In this document: one piece after another, positions 32,310 through 41,545 of the stretch
Position numbering within the stretch: the first letter of the stretch is position 1
Layout: each line of letters begins with the position of its first letter
Assembly (NCBI GenBank): GCA_028713675.1
Contig: JAQTNV010000004.1
Location: 45,634 to 109,633 of the forward strand
Source of the DNA: a bacterium
Lineage (GTDB): Bacteria; Desulfobacterota; JAPLJL01
Direction of reading: 5' to 3'
Length of the DNA: 64,000 nt
Notes under the pieces: generated by a model
What the model saw: only the letters and a program-made list of their open reading frames with translations
Database searches by the model: none
Told to the model about the DNA's origin: nothing
Translations under genes and position numbers: made by a program

Positions 32310-32858
32310 ATGAAGAAGAAACGAGAGAACAAATCTTCTCGAGTCAAGATAATTTGCTTGATCAGCCACCGGCGGGTGGTCGCGCGGGTGAAAGCGCTGG
32401 CCCGGGAAGTTTCACGGGATTACCGGGGGAAAAATCCGCTTGTGCTCGGGATCCTGAAGGGATCTTTTATCTTCATGGCCGACCTGGTCCGGGAAATGAA
32501 TATCCCGGTTGAGTGCGGTTTTATCCAGGCTTCGAGTTACGGCCGGGGAACCGTGAGCTCGGGCAAAGTCAAAATTGCCGGCCTGGAAAAACTTCCCATC
32601 CGGGACCGGGAAATTATTTTGGTCGAGGACATCATCGATACCGGTTTAACCCTGAAGGAGATCAGCTGGATCCTGAAGAAAAATGGGGCCGGAAAAATAA
32701 AAATCTGCGCCCTCCTGGATAAACCTGCCCGCCGGAAAGCGGACATCCATCCGGATTACCTGGGTTTTACCGTCCCGGACCATTTCCTGGTTGGCTTTGG
32801 TCTGGATTGGGACGAGAAATACCGCGAACTGCCTTATGTTGGTTACATAAAAAAATGA
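32310..32858 (+). CDS. hpt: hypoxanthine phosphoribosyltransferase
   Basis: Purine salvage: joins hypoxanthine or guanine to PRPP to give IMP or GMP. 182 residues with the PRPP loop ILVEDIIDTGLTLKEI, the conserved GSFIFMADLVR and LVGFGLDWDEKYRELPYVG end, all typical. A 15-residue basic leader precedes the core. ATG at 32310. The neighbouring adenine deaminase also feeds hypoxanthine, so the two genes form a salvage pair, though a repeat element separates them. Confidence 0.95.
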   Translation: MKKKRENKSSRVKIICLISHRRVVARVKALAREVSRDYRGKNPLVLGILKGSFIFMADLVREMNIPVECGFIQASSYGRGTVSSGKVKIAGLEKLPIRDREIILVEDIIDTGLTLKEISWILKKNGAGKIKICALLDKPARRKADIHPDYLGFTVPDHFLVGFGLDWDEKYRELPYVGYIKK

Positions 32859-32928
32859 AGGTTCAAGGTTCACGGTTCAAGATTATTAAACCGACACTGA
32901 CACCTTTAAAGGAAAGGAATTATTAAAT

Positions 32929-32983
32929 GTAGGGGCGGGGTTTATCCCCGCCCGAGGAGGGAGGGGACGAGCCCCTCCCCTAC
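32929..32983. repeat. GTAGGGG-type double-hairpin element
   Basis: A compact 55-base copy with inverted ends GTAGGGG/CCCCTAC and two hairpins, GGGGCGGGG/CCCCGCCC and GAGGGAGGGG/CCCCTCCCC, between hpt and the adenine deaminase gene. A heptamer array (AAGGTTC, AAGGTTC, ACGGTTC) sits between it and the hpt stop. Confidence 0.8.
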
Positions 32984-33013
32984 GGGAAACGGAATAATTG
33001 TAGGAGCAAGTAT

Positions 33014-34753
33014 ATGCGGAAAGTTAAAGGTAACGAATTGGCTGATCTGATTGCGGTGGCCAGGGGTGATGCTCCCGGGGACATCCTTTTGCAGGGAGGC
33101 AGGATCGTTGAGGTTTTCTCCGGGAAAATCATTCCGGCCGATGTCCTGATTTTCCAGGGCCGGATCGCCGGGGTTGGACAATACCCTCAGAAGGCCAAAA
33201 AGACAATAAAGCTAAAGGGTAAATTCATCCTGCCCGGCTTTATCGATGGCCATATCCATATTGAAAGCTCGCTGCTCGAACTTTCCGAGTTCGCCCGCTT
33301 GGCCGTCCGTTCCGGCACCACCGCCGTGGTCGCCGATCCGCACGAGATTGCCAACGTGCTGGGCATCCGGGGTGTCGATTACATGATCAGGGCCAGCCGC
33401 GGGCTTCCGGTGGACATATTTTTCACCATTCCCAGCTGTGTGCCCGCCACCGCGATGGAGACCAGCGGGGCGAACCTGGGCCCGAGGGAAATCGCCGCTT
33501 TGCTTTCTCGGGAAAGGGTTGTGGGCCTGGCGGAAATGATGAATTTCCCCGGCGTGATTTACGGCGATCCCCTGGTCCTGGCCAAAATTAAAGCCGCGAA
33601 AACGGCCGGCCGGGTGGTAGACGGGCATTCCCCCGGCCTGACGGGGAAAGGGCTGGCGGCATATACGGCGGCCGGGATCAAGTCCGATCATGAATGCACC
33701 AAAATTGAAGAGGCCCGGGAGAAACTCAGGGCGGGGATGATGATCATGATCAGGGAAGGTTCAGCGGCCAAGAATCTCAAGGGCCTGCTGGGTCTGGTGG
33801 ATTCCGGGAACGCGCACCGGTTCATGCTGGTTTCCGATGACCGGGATGCCGAGGACATGCGGGAGCAGGGCGAGGTGAACGCGGTTCTGGCTAGGGCGGT
33901 CAAACTGGGGCTGGACCCGGTTACGGCGGTGAGAATGGTTACGATCAACCCGGCCAATTACTTCGGCCTGGGCGATCGGGGGGCGATCGCTCCCGGTTAT
34001 CGCGCCGACCTGGTGATAACGAAGGACCTGAAGAAATTTATCCCGGACCTGGTTTATAAAGGCGGGTTCCTGGCCGCGGAACGCGGAAGAGTCAGGGTTC
34101 CGATTCCTGTCTACCGGGACCCGCGCGTCCGGGGGACAGTGCGGATCGGGAACATAACCGGGAAAACCTTTCGGATTCCCGACCGGGGAAAGAAGGTTAG
34201 GGTGATCGGGGTAATCCCGGACCAGATTGTTACCCGCTCGCTGGCGGTTGTCCCCCGGGTAAGGGAAGGGGAGATTGTTTCCGATCCCTCCCGGGACATT
34301 CTTAAGTTGGCGGTGATTGAACGTCATGGAAAAGGCGGCGGGATCGGCCTGGGTCTGGTCCAGGGCATCGGGATCAGGCGGGGAGCCCTGGCTTCCACCG
34401 TGGCCCATGATTCACATAACCTGATTATCGTCGGAGTGGAAGATCGGGACCTGGCCCTGGCGGCCGCGGCGATGAAAAAACAGGGCGGCGGTTACGTGGC
34501 GGTGGCGGGAGGAAAAATCCTGGCTTCCCTGCCTTTGCCGGTCGCCGGCCTGCTCAGCGAAGCCCGGGCGGAGGAGATCATCCTGGGGATGAAAAAGCTG
34601 AACCGGGCGGCCCGGGAACTGGGCTCGAAGCTTTCCCGGCCGTTCAGCACCCTGTCTTTCCTCGCGCTTCCGGTAATCCCCGAATTGAAGCTGACCGATC
34701 AGGGGCTCGTGGATGTCGGGAAGTTCCAGATAGTTTCACTTTATCAGGAATAA
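33014..34753 (+). CDS. ade: adenine deaminase
   Basis: Converts adenine to hypoxanthine and ammonia. 579 residues, the usual length. The amidohydrolase metal site begins with GFIDGHIHIESSLL; ADPHEIANVLG, DGHSPGLTG and SDHECT, and the carboxyl-terminal domain with VAGGKILASLPLPVAGL, are all family-typical. ATG at 33014 with AGGAG about ten bases upstream. The product hypoxanthine is the substrate of Hpt, encoded just upstream. The TRIC channel gene follows after one base. Confidence 0.95.
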   Translation: MRKVKGNELADLIAVARGDAPGDILLQGGRIVEVFSGKIIPADVLIFQGRIAGVGQYPQKAKKTIKLKGKFILPGFIDGHIHIESSLLELSEFARLAVRSGTTAVVADPHEIANVLGIRGVDYMIRASRGLPVDIFFTIPSCVPATAMETSGANLGPREIAALLSRERVVGLAEMMNFPGVIYGDPLVLAKIKAAKTAGRVVDGHSPGLTGKGLAAYTAAGIKSDHECTKIEEAREKLRAGMMIMIREGSAAKNLKGLLGLVDSGNAHRFMLVSDDRDAEDMREQGEVNAVLARAVKLGLDPVTAVRMVTINPANYFGLGDRGAIAPGYRADLVITKDLKKFIPDLVYKGGFLAAERGRVRVPIPVYRDPRVRGTVRIGNITGKTFRIPDRGKKVRVIGVIPDQIVTRSLAVVPRVREGEIVSDPSRDILKLAVIERHGKGGGIGLGLVQGIGIRRGALASTVAHDSHNLIIVGVEDRDLALAAAAMKKQGGGYVAVAGGKILASLPLPVAGLLSEARAEEIILGMKKLNRAARELGSKLSRPFSTLSFLALPVIPELKLTDQGLVDVGKFQIVSLYQE

Positions 34754-34754
34754 A

Positions 34755-35357
34755 ATGATCCTCACTTTTTTTGATTATCTGGGAACTCTGGTGTTCGCGA
34801 TCTCCGGTGCCTTGGCGGGGGCCAGGCACCGGATGGATCCAGTCGGGATCTTCGTTCTGGCGGTTTCCACCGCCTGCGGGGGCGGGATCCTCCGGGACAT
34901 GATGATCGGGTCCACCCCGGTCGCCTTCCTGAAAAACCCGGGCTACCTCCTGCTGGCCCTGGCCGCCACGATCCTGGTTTTTTTCTATTCACGGAAAATA
35001 TTCAAAATCGACCGGATCATCGCGATCCTGGACGCGGCCGGTCTGGCCACCTTCCTGATTATCGGTACCGCCAAGGCCCTAGCGCTCGGGATTAATTTTT
35101 TGGGGGCGATTCTTCTCGGGGTGGTCACCGCGGTGGCCGGGGGCGTGATCCGTGATGTTTTGAGCAACGAGGTGCCTCTGATCTTCCGCCAGGAGATTTA
35201 CGCCACCGCCTGCGTTGCCGGCGGGGTGGCTTATTACCTGTTTTTCATACTTGGGGCGTCGAACCCGGTGATCTTTGTCGTTTCCGCCCTCACCGTTTTC
35301 GTGATCAGACTGCTGGCAATTTTCCGGAATTGGAGCTTACCGGCCCCGAAGCTTTAA
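34755..35357 (+). CDS. TRIC/UPF0126 family membrane channel
   Basis: 200 residues with seven predicted transmembrane helices made of two repeats. Each repeat has the Gly-rich kink motif, GGGILRDM near residue 42 and GGVIRDVL near residue 130, diagnostic for prokaryotic TRIC (trimeric intracellular cation) channels, the YicG/YadS family; some members have been linked to glycine. ATG at 34755, one base after the ade stop, so the two genes are co-translated. Confidence 0.9.
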   Translation: MILTFFDYLGTLVFAISGALAGARHRMDPVGIFVLAVSTACGGGILRDMMIGSTPVAFLKNPGYLLLALAATILVFFYSRKIFKIDRIIAILDAAGLATFLIIGTAKALALGINFLGAILLGVVTAVAGGVIRDVLSNEVPLIFRQEIYATACVAGGVAYYLFFILGASNPVIFVVSALTVFVIRLLAIFRNWSLPAPKL

Positions 35358-35369
35358 AATAGAAGAAAC

Positions 35370-36623
35370 ATGGCGGATTACGATTTCATCATCATCGGAG
35401 CGGGAATAAACGGCCTGGCCCTGGGAGCGTTGCTCTCGAAGGACGGGGCCCGGGTTCTGGTCCTTGAGAAATCCCGGGAGGTCGGCGGCCGCGCCTGGGT
35501 CCAGGAGCGCGGGGGCTTCCGGGTGGATTACGGAATGCACCTGGTCCGTTTCGGCAAGGAAAGCGTGCTCTCCGCGATCTGCTCGGCCCTGGGCCATACC
35601 CTGAAATTTCACAATGTCGAATCCACCTGTCTCGTGGCCGACGGTACTCAGCTCGAGATTCCCGCCCGGGGGGCTTCCCAGTCCATGAACATGTTCGCCG
35701 GCGATCGGACCCTGGAGGAACTCAAGCGGGTCAGCGTCCAGGCCTGGATGGATGAAAAAGGGATGGGACGGCGTCTCCGGAGGTTATTCACCGCCACCAG
35801 CGCGACCCTGAACGTCAATCCTTTCGTGGAAAGGTCTTCCGTGGGAGAGCTTCTGCTGAATCTCAAGAAAGTCGGAGAAAGCGAAGTCGGGGCGGCCTAC
35901 CCGGTTGGGGGCTGGCAGCCGATCTTCAGGTTGTTTCGGGACCGGATCGGCAAAAATGGCCAGGTCCGGACGGCCACCCCGGTGGAATCAATTACGGTTC
36001 AAGAGGGGCGGGCCGTCGGGGTCAGGATCAGAGAAAAGAACATTACCGCCGATCGGGTCATATCCGCGATTCCCTGCCAGGAATTGTTCAATGTCCTGGA
36101 CGAAAAATTGTGCCCGTCCAAATTCATAGCCAAATGCCGGGGCTTCCGCCCGACCTCCGGGATAGTCCTGGATTACGGGATTTCGGGAGAGATCGCCGCC
36201 GAGAGGAATCTCTGGTGCCTCTGGGATCCGCTTTCCTATGGTTTTTTCCCTTCGAATTTCGAGCCCCGGCTTGCTCCTCCGGGGCACCAGCTTCTGACCT
36301 GGTTTTATCCCCTGGAAAAATTCCAGGTTGAGGATGAACAGGCCTCCCGAGGGTTCAAGTCCGGTCTGGAGGAGGCCATCTTCGCGCTTTTCCCCGCGCT
36401 TCCGGAGCGGATCAAGTGGAGCCGCTCCCTCTATCTTCCGATGGTGGATGGGGCGGAAGTGAGCGTGGACCAGATCCGGGAGGACCGGCCGGAACCGATC
36501 GTGCCGGGCGTGGAAGGGCTTTTCCTGGTAGGCGATTCCATTGGAGGGGAAGGCGCCGGGGGGGATATCGGGCATAACTCGGTTGTTCAATGTTATTTGA
36601 CGATCACCGGTAAGAAAATCTAA
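35370..36623 (+). CDS. FAD-dependent oxidoreductase, phytoene desaturase-like
   Basis: 417 residues. The amino end has the dinucleotide-binding IIIGAGINGLALGALLSKDG with the acidic end of the second strand in VLVLEKSREVGGRA. The carboxyl end has the FAD-contacting VEGLFLVGDSIGGEGAGG. The overall pattern fits the CrtI/retinol-saturase/amine oxidase superfamily, which oxidises or isomerises isoprenoid and amine substrates. ATG at 35370, 12 bases after the TRIC gene. The substrate is not readable; no carotenoid genes are nearby. Confidence 0.85.
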   Translation: MADYDFIIIGAGINGLALGALLSKDGARVLVLEKSREVGGRAWVQERGGFRVDYGMHLVRFGKESVLSAICSALGHTLKFHNVESTCLVADGTQLEIPARGASQSMNMFAGDRTLEELKRVSVQAWMDEKGMGRRLRRLFTATSATLNVNPFVERSSVGELLLNLKKVGESEVGAAYPVGGWQPIFRLFRDRIGKNGQVRTATPVESITVQEGRAVGVRIREKNITADRVISAIPCQELFNVLDEKLCPSKFIAKCRGFRPTSGIVLDYGISGEIAAERNLWCLWDPLSYGFFPSNFEPRLAPPGHQLLTWFYPLEKFQVEDEQASRGFKSGLEEAIFALFPALPERIKWSRSLYLPMVDGAEVSVDQIREDRPEPIVPGVEGLFLVGDSIGGEGAGGDIGHNSVVQCYLTITGKKI

Positions 36624-36626
36624 GCG

Positions 36627-36713
36627 GTAGCCCGCAGGCTTTTCGATTAGATCCCGAGGCATTGTGGCCGAGGGAAGCCTGCGACAATAACGCAACCTAA
36701 AGGTTGCGGCTAC
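36627..36713. repeat. GTAGCCGC-type double-hairpin element (long copy)
   Basis: Inverted ends GTAGCCCGC and GCGGCTAC. The first hairpin is GCAGGCTT/AAGCCTGC with a long loop, the second CGCAACCT/AGGTTGCG. Followed by a heptamer array (GTAATTG, GAATTTG, GTTATTG, GTAATTG, about 36732-36766). Confidence 0.8.
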
Positions 36714-36774
36714 CCATTTAAATAGGTTTATCGGTAATTGGAATTTGGTTATTGGTAATTGATAATTTAACTAT

Positions 36775-37875
36775 ATGCCTCGGAAAATAAAGCTGGTAAT
36801 CAGCGATATGCACCTGGGCCGGGGATACTGGCGCGAGGACGGTTCCCGGAACCCGTTGGAAGACTTCAATCATGATGACCAGTTCGCCGAGCTGCTGGAA
36901 TATTACTCCGCGAAGGAATTCCGGGGGGGCGAGGCGGAGCTGATCATCAACGGGGATTTCGCCAACCTCCTGGAAGGAACGGGGGAGGATACCCCGGAGA
37001 TTATTTCGGAAGGGGTCGCGCTCAACCGCCTGGAAGAGATCTTTCGCGGGCATCCCCGGCTTTTCGACGCGCTCCGGGACTTCGTCAACCGGGAGCATCA
37101 CTCGATCCGCTATGTAATCGGGAACCACGATTGCGGTTTTTATTACCCCCGGGTCAAGCGGGCCCTCGACCAGCGCCTGGCGACCAAGGTGCAGTTTGTC
37201 GACTTCGTCTGTTCCTTCGACGGTTTTTTGGTCGAACATGGGCACCAGCATCATCCCTCGAACTGGTACAATCCCCGGCGGATGTTCCTGACCAAGAGCC
37301 TGCCCGAACCGATCCTGAATCTTCCCTGGGGGGCGTTGTTTGTCCTGAAGGTTCTAAACCCGATCAAACTGAAGCGGCCCTACGTCGATAAGATTCGCCC
37401 CTTCGGGACTTATATCACCTGGGGTTTGATTAACGATATCGGGTTCACGCTGGGAACCATGATGAAAATCGCCTACTACTTCATCACCCTCAATTTCATT
37501 CACCAGTTCTGGAGGGAATCACGGATCCGGATGACCTGGAACGTCCTGAAGCAGGTCACCGTCCAGCCGGATCTCGACGGGGCCGCCCGGGAAATTTTAC
37601 GGCGGAGCAGGTATCACACCGTGATCTTCGGACACACCCACCAGTACCGGCACGTCCAGTTCTGGAAAAACAAGGAATACCTCAATACCGGTACCTGGAT
37701 CGACAATATCAGCCTGGACGTGGAAAACCTGGGTAGGAACGTGGTTCTCTCCTATATCCTGATCGATTATCCGGAACCTTCCTCCGCCCGGTGGGAGGAG
37801 GACGAGAAAGCCCGTCCCCGGGCGCAACTGAAGGCCTGGCAGGGACACTGGCGGATCACCGAGGATCTGGCCTAG
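36775..37875 (+). CDS. metallophosphoesterase
   Basis: 366 residues. The calcineurin-like phosphoesterase motifs are in order: SDMHLGRG (residues 9-16), INGDFANL, GNHDCGF and GHTHQYRH near residue 285. Residues 155-240 form a mostly hydrophobic insert that may bind the membrane. This arrangement recalls UDP-2,3-diacylglucosamine hydrolases (LpxH/LpxI-like) and other lipid phosphatases, but the family cannot be fixed. ATG at 36775 lies at the edge of a repeat array and lacks a clear ribosome site. Confidence 0.85.
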   Translation: MPRKIKLVISDMHLGRGYWREDGSRNPLEDFNHDDQFAELLEYYSAKEFRGGEAELIINGDFANLLEGTGEDTPEIISEGVALNRLEEIFRGHPRLFDALRDFVNREHHSIRYVIGNHDCGFYYPRVKRALDQRLATKVQFVDFVCSFDGFLVEHGHQHHPSNWYNPRRMFLTKSLPEPILNLPWGALFVLKVLNPIKLKRPYVDKIRPFGTYITWGLINDIGFTLGTMMKIAYYFITLNFIHQFWRESRIRMTWNVLKQVTVQPDLDGAAREILRRSRYHTVIFGHTHQYRHVQFWKNKEYLNTGTWIDNISLDVENLGRNVVLSYILIDYPEPSSARWEEDEKARPRAQLKAWQGHWRITEDLA

Positions 37876-37950
37876 GTTGCAACCGCTTTTTTTATCTGTG
37901 ATTATGCCTCCCGGCTTCCCAGCCGGACTATGGAATAAGGAATCCACATT

Positions 37951-40263
37951 GTGATTGAGGCGATCCACTTCAAAAAGACTCAGGAGAAGCTTTCTACCCC
38001 TGTCCAATTCATCAAGGGGGTGGGGCCCAAGCGGGCCCAGGCCTTGGAAAAGAAGGGAATAAAAACCGTCAAAGACGCGCTGTTTTTCCTTCCCTACCGT
38101 TACGAGGATCGTTCCCGCCTGAAGCTGGTGCGCGAGCTGGTGCCCGGCCGGAAGGAAACCGTGATGGCGCAGGTCCTGAAGGTGGGGGAGATCCCGCTCT
38201 TTTCCCGGTTTTCCCGCGGGAAAAGGCCCCGCCGGATTTTTGAAGTGCTTCTCCGGGACCGGGGCGGGGCCCTGTTCCGGGCCAAGTGGTTTCACTACCG
38301 GGGCGAATATCTCCGCCGGAGTTTTCCGCCGGGGGCGCAGGTCATTCTCTACGGGACGGTGGGCGTATTCCGGGGGCAGGTGGAACTGATCCATCCCGAG
38401 ACCGAGATTATCTCCGTCCCGGAAGTACGCCCGGGGAAGAAGCTGGATTTTTCCCGGATTGCCCCCATGGAGCCGGTTGCAGCTGAGCCTGATACTGACA
38501 ACCTGAACTTCGGCAGGATTGTTCCCATCTACCATGAGGTCGAGGGGATATATCCCCGGACCCTGCGGGCCATCTTCTGGGAAATCGTCCGGAATTTCAG
38601 CGAGCACCTGGTCAGCGGCGTGCCCGCGGAAATCCTGGAAGGACAGGGATTGATCGGGATCGCGGAGGCGGTGCGCGCCCTGCATTTTCCCGAACCGGAT
38701 ACCGACCTGGCATCCCTGGAGAACCGGCGGTCTCCTTATCACCTGCGTATGATCTTCGAGGAATTGTTCCTGCTCGAGCTGGGGCTGGCCTTGCGAAGGG
38801 AAAAAGCGAGCCGGGAACCCGGGACCAAAATAACGGGGACCGGCCTTTACCGGGATCAGTTCATCGGCTCCCTGCCTTTTACACTCACCAAAGCGCAGGA
38901 AAGGGTGGTCCGGGAGATCGAGGAGGATTTGCGGACCGGGCGGCCGATGAACCGCCTACTCCAGGGTGACGTGGGGAGCGGAAAAACCGTGGTGGCCGCC
39001 CTGGCCTCCCTGCGGGCGGCGGAGGAAAAATACCAGGTGGCCCTGATGGCGCCCACGGAGATCCTAGCCGAACAGCACTACCGGAACCTGTCCGGATATT
39101 TTGCCCAGCTTCCGATCCAGGTGGGATTGCTGACCGGCAGCCTGAGCAGGAAGGTTCGGGAGGAGACTTATCGGAAAACCGCGGCCGGGGAAATGAATGT
39201 GCTGGTGGGAACGCAGGCCCTGATCCAGGAACCCCTGACTTTTCCCCGGCTGGGCCTGGTCATCATCGATGAACAGCATCGTTTCGGGGTGGGGCAGAGG
39301 GCCCGTCTCCGGGAAAAAGCCCGGGAGAACCTTCCCCAGTGCGCTCCCCATCTTCTGGTCATGACCGCCACTCCCATTCCCCGGACCCTGGCCCTGACCC
39401 TTTACGGTGATTTGGATGTTTCGGTGATCGACGAGATGCCTCCCGGCCGAAAACCGATCAAGACCCGGGTTTATAACGAAGAGGAGCGGCCGGAAGTATT
39501 CCGGGCCATGCTGGAGGAATTGAAAAAGGGCAGCCAGGTTTTCGTGGTTTACCCCCTGATCGAGGAGTCGGAGAAACTGGATTTGCGCGACGCGACCAGG
39601 ATGTCGGAGGATTTGAAGTCAAGATTTCCCGGGTATGTCGTGGGACTGGTGCACGGGAGAATGAAGCGGGAGGAACGGGATCGGATCATGCGGGAATTCC
39701 GGGAAGGCAGGATTGCGATGCTGGTGGCCACCACCGTGATCGAGGTGGGGATCGATATTCCGGAAGCCACCCTGATGATTATCGAGCATGCCGAGCGCTT
39801 CGGGCTTTCCCAGCTTCACCAGCTGCGCGGAAGGGTGGGGCGCGGGGACGCGCCTTCCACCTGTATCCTGGTGTCCGGGGCCGGCCCTTCCCGGCCGGAA
39901 GCGGTGGAAAAAGAGCCGAGGTTTTTCCCCGCTCTTCTTGGGGAACCGGAAGCGGAGCCCCAGGAAACCCGGGCGGAGCGGAGACTCAAGGTGATGGAAA
40001 GCACCAACGACGGGTTCAAAATCGCCGAAGAGGATTTAAATATCAGGGGACCGGGGGACATCATGGGGACCAGGCAGTCCGGGTTCCCGGTTCTGCAGTT
40101 CGCGGATTTTCCCCGGGATTTTAAAATTCTGCTCTCGGCCAGGAAAGAGGCTTTCGCCCTCGCCAAGACCGATCCCAACCTGACCCAGGCCGGGCATCTG
40201 CTGACCCGGGAATTGCTGAAAGAGATGTGGGAAGGCAAGGGCTCCGTTCTCTTTGCCGGCTAA
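37951..40263 (+). CDS. recG: ATP-dependent DNA helicase RecG
   Basis: Reverses stalled forks and processes Holliday junctions. 770 residues, longer than the usual ~690. The wedge/OB domain fills residues 60-170. Helicase motifs include GDVGSGKTVVAALA (I), APTEILAEQHYRN, DEQHRFGVGQR (II) and MTATPIPRTLAL (III); the RecG end motif ESTNDGFKIAEEDLNIRGPG is present. An insert of roughly 30 residues (GAGPSRPEAVEKEPRF and on) sits between motif VI and that end motif. GTG start at 37951 with AAGGAA upstream. Confidence 0.96.
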   Translation: MIEAIHFKKTQEKLSTPVQFIKGVGPKRAQALEKKGIKTVKDALFFLPYRYEDRSRLKLVRELVPGRKETVMAQVLKVGEIPLFSRFSRGKRPRRIFEVLLRDRGGALFRAKWFHYRGEYLRRSFPPGAQVILYGTVGVFRGQVELIHPETEIISVPEVRPGKKLDFSRIAPMEPVAAEPDTDNLNFGRIVPIYHEVEGIYPRTLRAIFWEIVRNFSEHLVSGVPAEILEGQGLIGIAEAVRALHFPEPDTDLASLENRRSPYHLRMIFEELFLLELGLALRREKASREPGTKITGTGLYRDQFIGSLPFTLTKAQERVVREIEEDLRTGRPMNRLLQGDVGSGKTVVAALASLRAAEEKYQVALMAPTEILAEQHYRNLSGYFAQLPIQVGLLTGSLSRKVREETYRKTAAGEMNVLVGTQALIQEPLTFPRLGLVIIDEQHRFGVGQRARLREKARENLPQCAPHLLVMTATPIPRTLALTLYGDLDVSVIDEMPPGRKPIKTRVYNEEERPEVFRAMLEELKKGSQVFVVYPLIEESEKLDLRDATRMSEDLKSRFPGYVVGLVHGRMKREERDRIMREFREGRIAMLVATTVIEVGIDIPEATLMIIEHAERFGLSQLHQLRGRVGRGDAPSTCILVSGAGPSRPEAVEKEPRFFPALLGEPEAEPQETRAERRLKVMESTNDGFKIAEEDLNIRGPGDIMGTRQSGFPVLQFADFPRDFKILLSARKEAFALAKTDPNLTQAGHLLTRELLKEMWEGKGSVLFAG

Positions 40264-40509
40264 GCTGATTGATAGTAAAATATTATTAGTAACGGCTTAG
40301 TGATATACAAAAAGATGAAAGTGGAGTCCTTTCTCCGTGTTATCCCGACAATAGAGCGACTGATAATATGCATCGGCGATCCGAAACGATTCTGATAATA
40401 AATCTGATGAAAGCGCGGATATTCCCTGTAAAATATTTGTTGATTTTTACGCTAATTCAGTAATAATGTAAACGCTAATGATCTTAAGCTTCGAGAGGAG
40501 GAGTATATA

Positions 40510-41511
40510 ATGATGGAATTTCGGAAGTTCATGGCTTTGCTGACGGCTTTTTCCTTTCTGATCATGGTGATCAATCCTCCGCTTTACGCCCAGACGGAAA
40601 AACCCAAGTTTATCGCGGTCCTGGACCTGGACATCGCCAAAGCTATTCCGGCGGAAGCCAGGGTTTCCCTCTCGGACCTGCTCCGGGAAAAACTCGTTAA
40701 TACCGGCAGGTTCCGGGTGGTGGATCGCAATAACATGGATAAGATCCTGAAGGAGCAGGGCTTTCAGCTCCAGGACTGTACCTCCAAGGAATGCGCGGTC
40801 CAGGTCGGCCGGTTACTCGGGGTGGAAAAGATGGTTTCCGGGAACGTGACCAAGCTGGGGCAGACATACATAATCTCGGCGCAGATGACCAACGTGGAGA
40901 CCGGGGAGATCGAGCAGATGTCTTCCGACCGCTGCGGCGGCTGCGAGGTGGATCAGCTTCTCGATACCATCGAGAATGTGGCCAATAAACTGGCGGGGGT
41001 GCAGGTGGAGGCGGCCGAACGCGCTCCCGCCCCGAAACCCAAGGTTCCCGAAACGGGGAAGCTCTCTGTAACTTCGAGGCCGGACAAGGCCAAGATTCTT
41101 ATCAACGGCACGGATCAGGGCACTACGCCCAATACGATTTCGGGTCTGAAGCCGGGCTCGTACGAGGTCCGGATTCAGAAGCAGGGCTTCATGGAATATG
41201 TGCAGAAGGTTACGGTTGATCCGGGCGCGTCCATGTCGGTTGATACCAGCCTGGTGGCGGCGCAGGCGGTGTCGGTGGAGCGGCAGCGTGCATCCGTTTC
41301 CAAGGCCCCGGCGGAGGAGCAGGAGACCGCCGCCGCGCAGGCCGGTCACGAGAAAAAAGGATTAGGGGCCGGCTGGATTGTCCTGATTGTGCTTGCTTCC
41401 GTGGCTGTCGTGGGTGGAGGCAGTTTTCTCGCTTATAAGCTAGCTTCGGGCGGAGGGAGCACCAGAGACAGCGGTACCACCACGGTTACAATCACTGGTC
41501 CTCTTCCGTAA
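40510..41511 (+). CDS. CsgG/LpoB-like domain protein with PEGA domain and membrane helix
   Basis: 333 residues. A signal peptide or anchor (residues 8-27, cleavage near YAQ) leads to a CsgG/LpoB-like alpha/beta domain (about 32-165: FIAVLDLDIAK, GRFRVVDRNNMDKILKEQGF), then a PEGA domain (183-248, INGTDQGTTPNTISGLKPGSYEVRI) and a carboxyl transmembrane helix (about 286-308) followed by a Ser/Thr-rich end. PEGA domains bind surface or wall structures. Four Cys (CTSKEC, CGGC) may form disulfides. The ATG at 40510 follows GAGAGGAGGAG. It is 34 bases upstream of an RCC1 lipoprotein, so the pair may act together in the envelope. No gene is visible in 40264-40509. Confidence 0.75.
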   Translation: MMEFRKFMALLTAFSFLIMVINPPLYAQTEKPKFIAVLDLDIAKAIPAEARVSLSDLLREKLVNTGRFRVVDRNNMDKILKEQGFQLQDCTSKECAVQVGRLLGVEKMVSGNVTKLGQTYIISAQMTNVETGEIEQMSSDRCGGCEVDQLLDTIENVANKLAGVQVEAAERAPAPKPKVPETGKLSVTSRPDKAKILINGTDQGTTPNTISGLKPGSYEVRIQKQGFMEYVQKVTVDPGASMSVDTSLVAAQAVSVERQRASVSKAPAEEQETAAAQAGHEKKGLGAGWIVLIVLASVAVVGGGSFLAYKLASGGGSTRDSGTTTVTITGPLP

Positions 41512-41545
41512 TATGTTCATAAGCAAATATATGATGGAGGCTCAA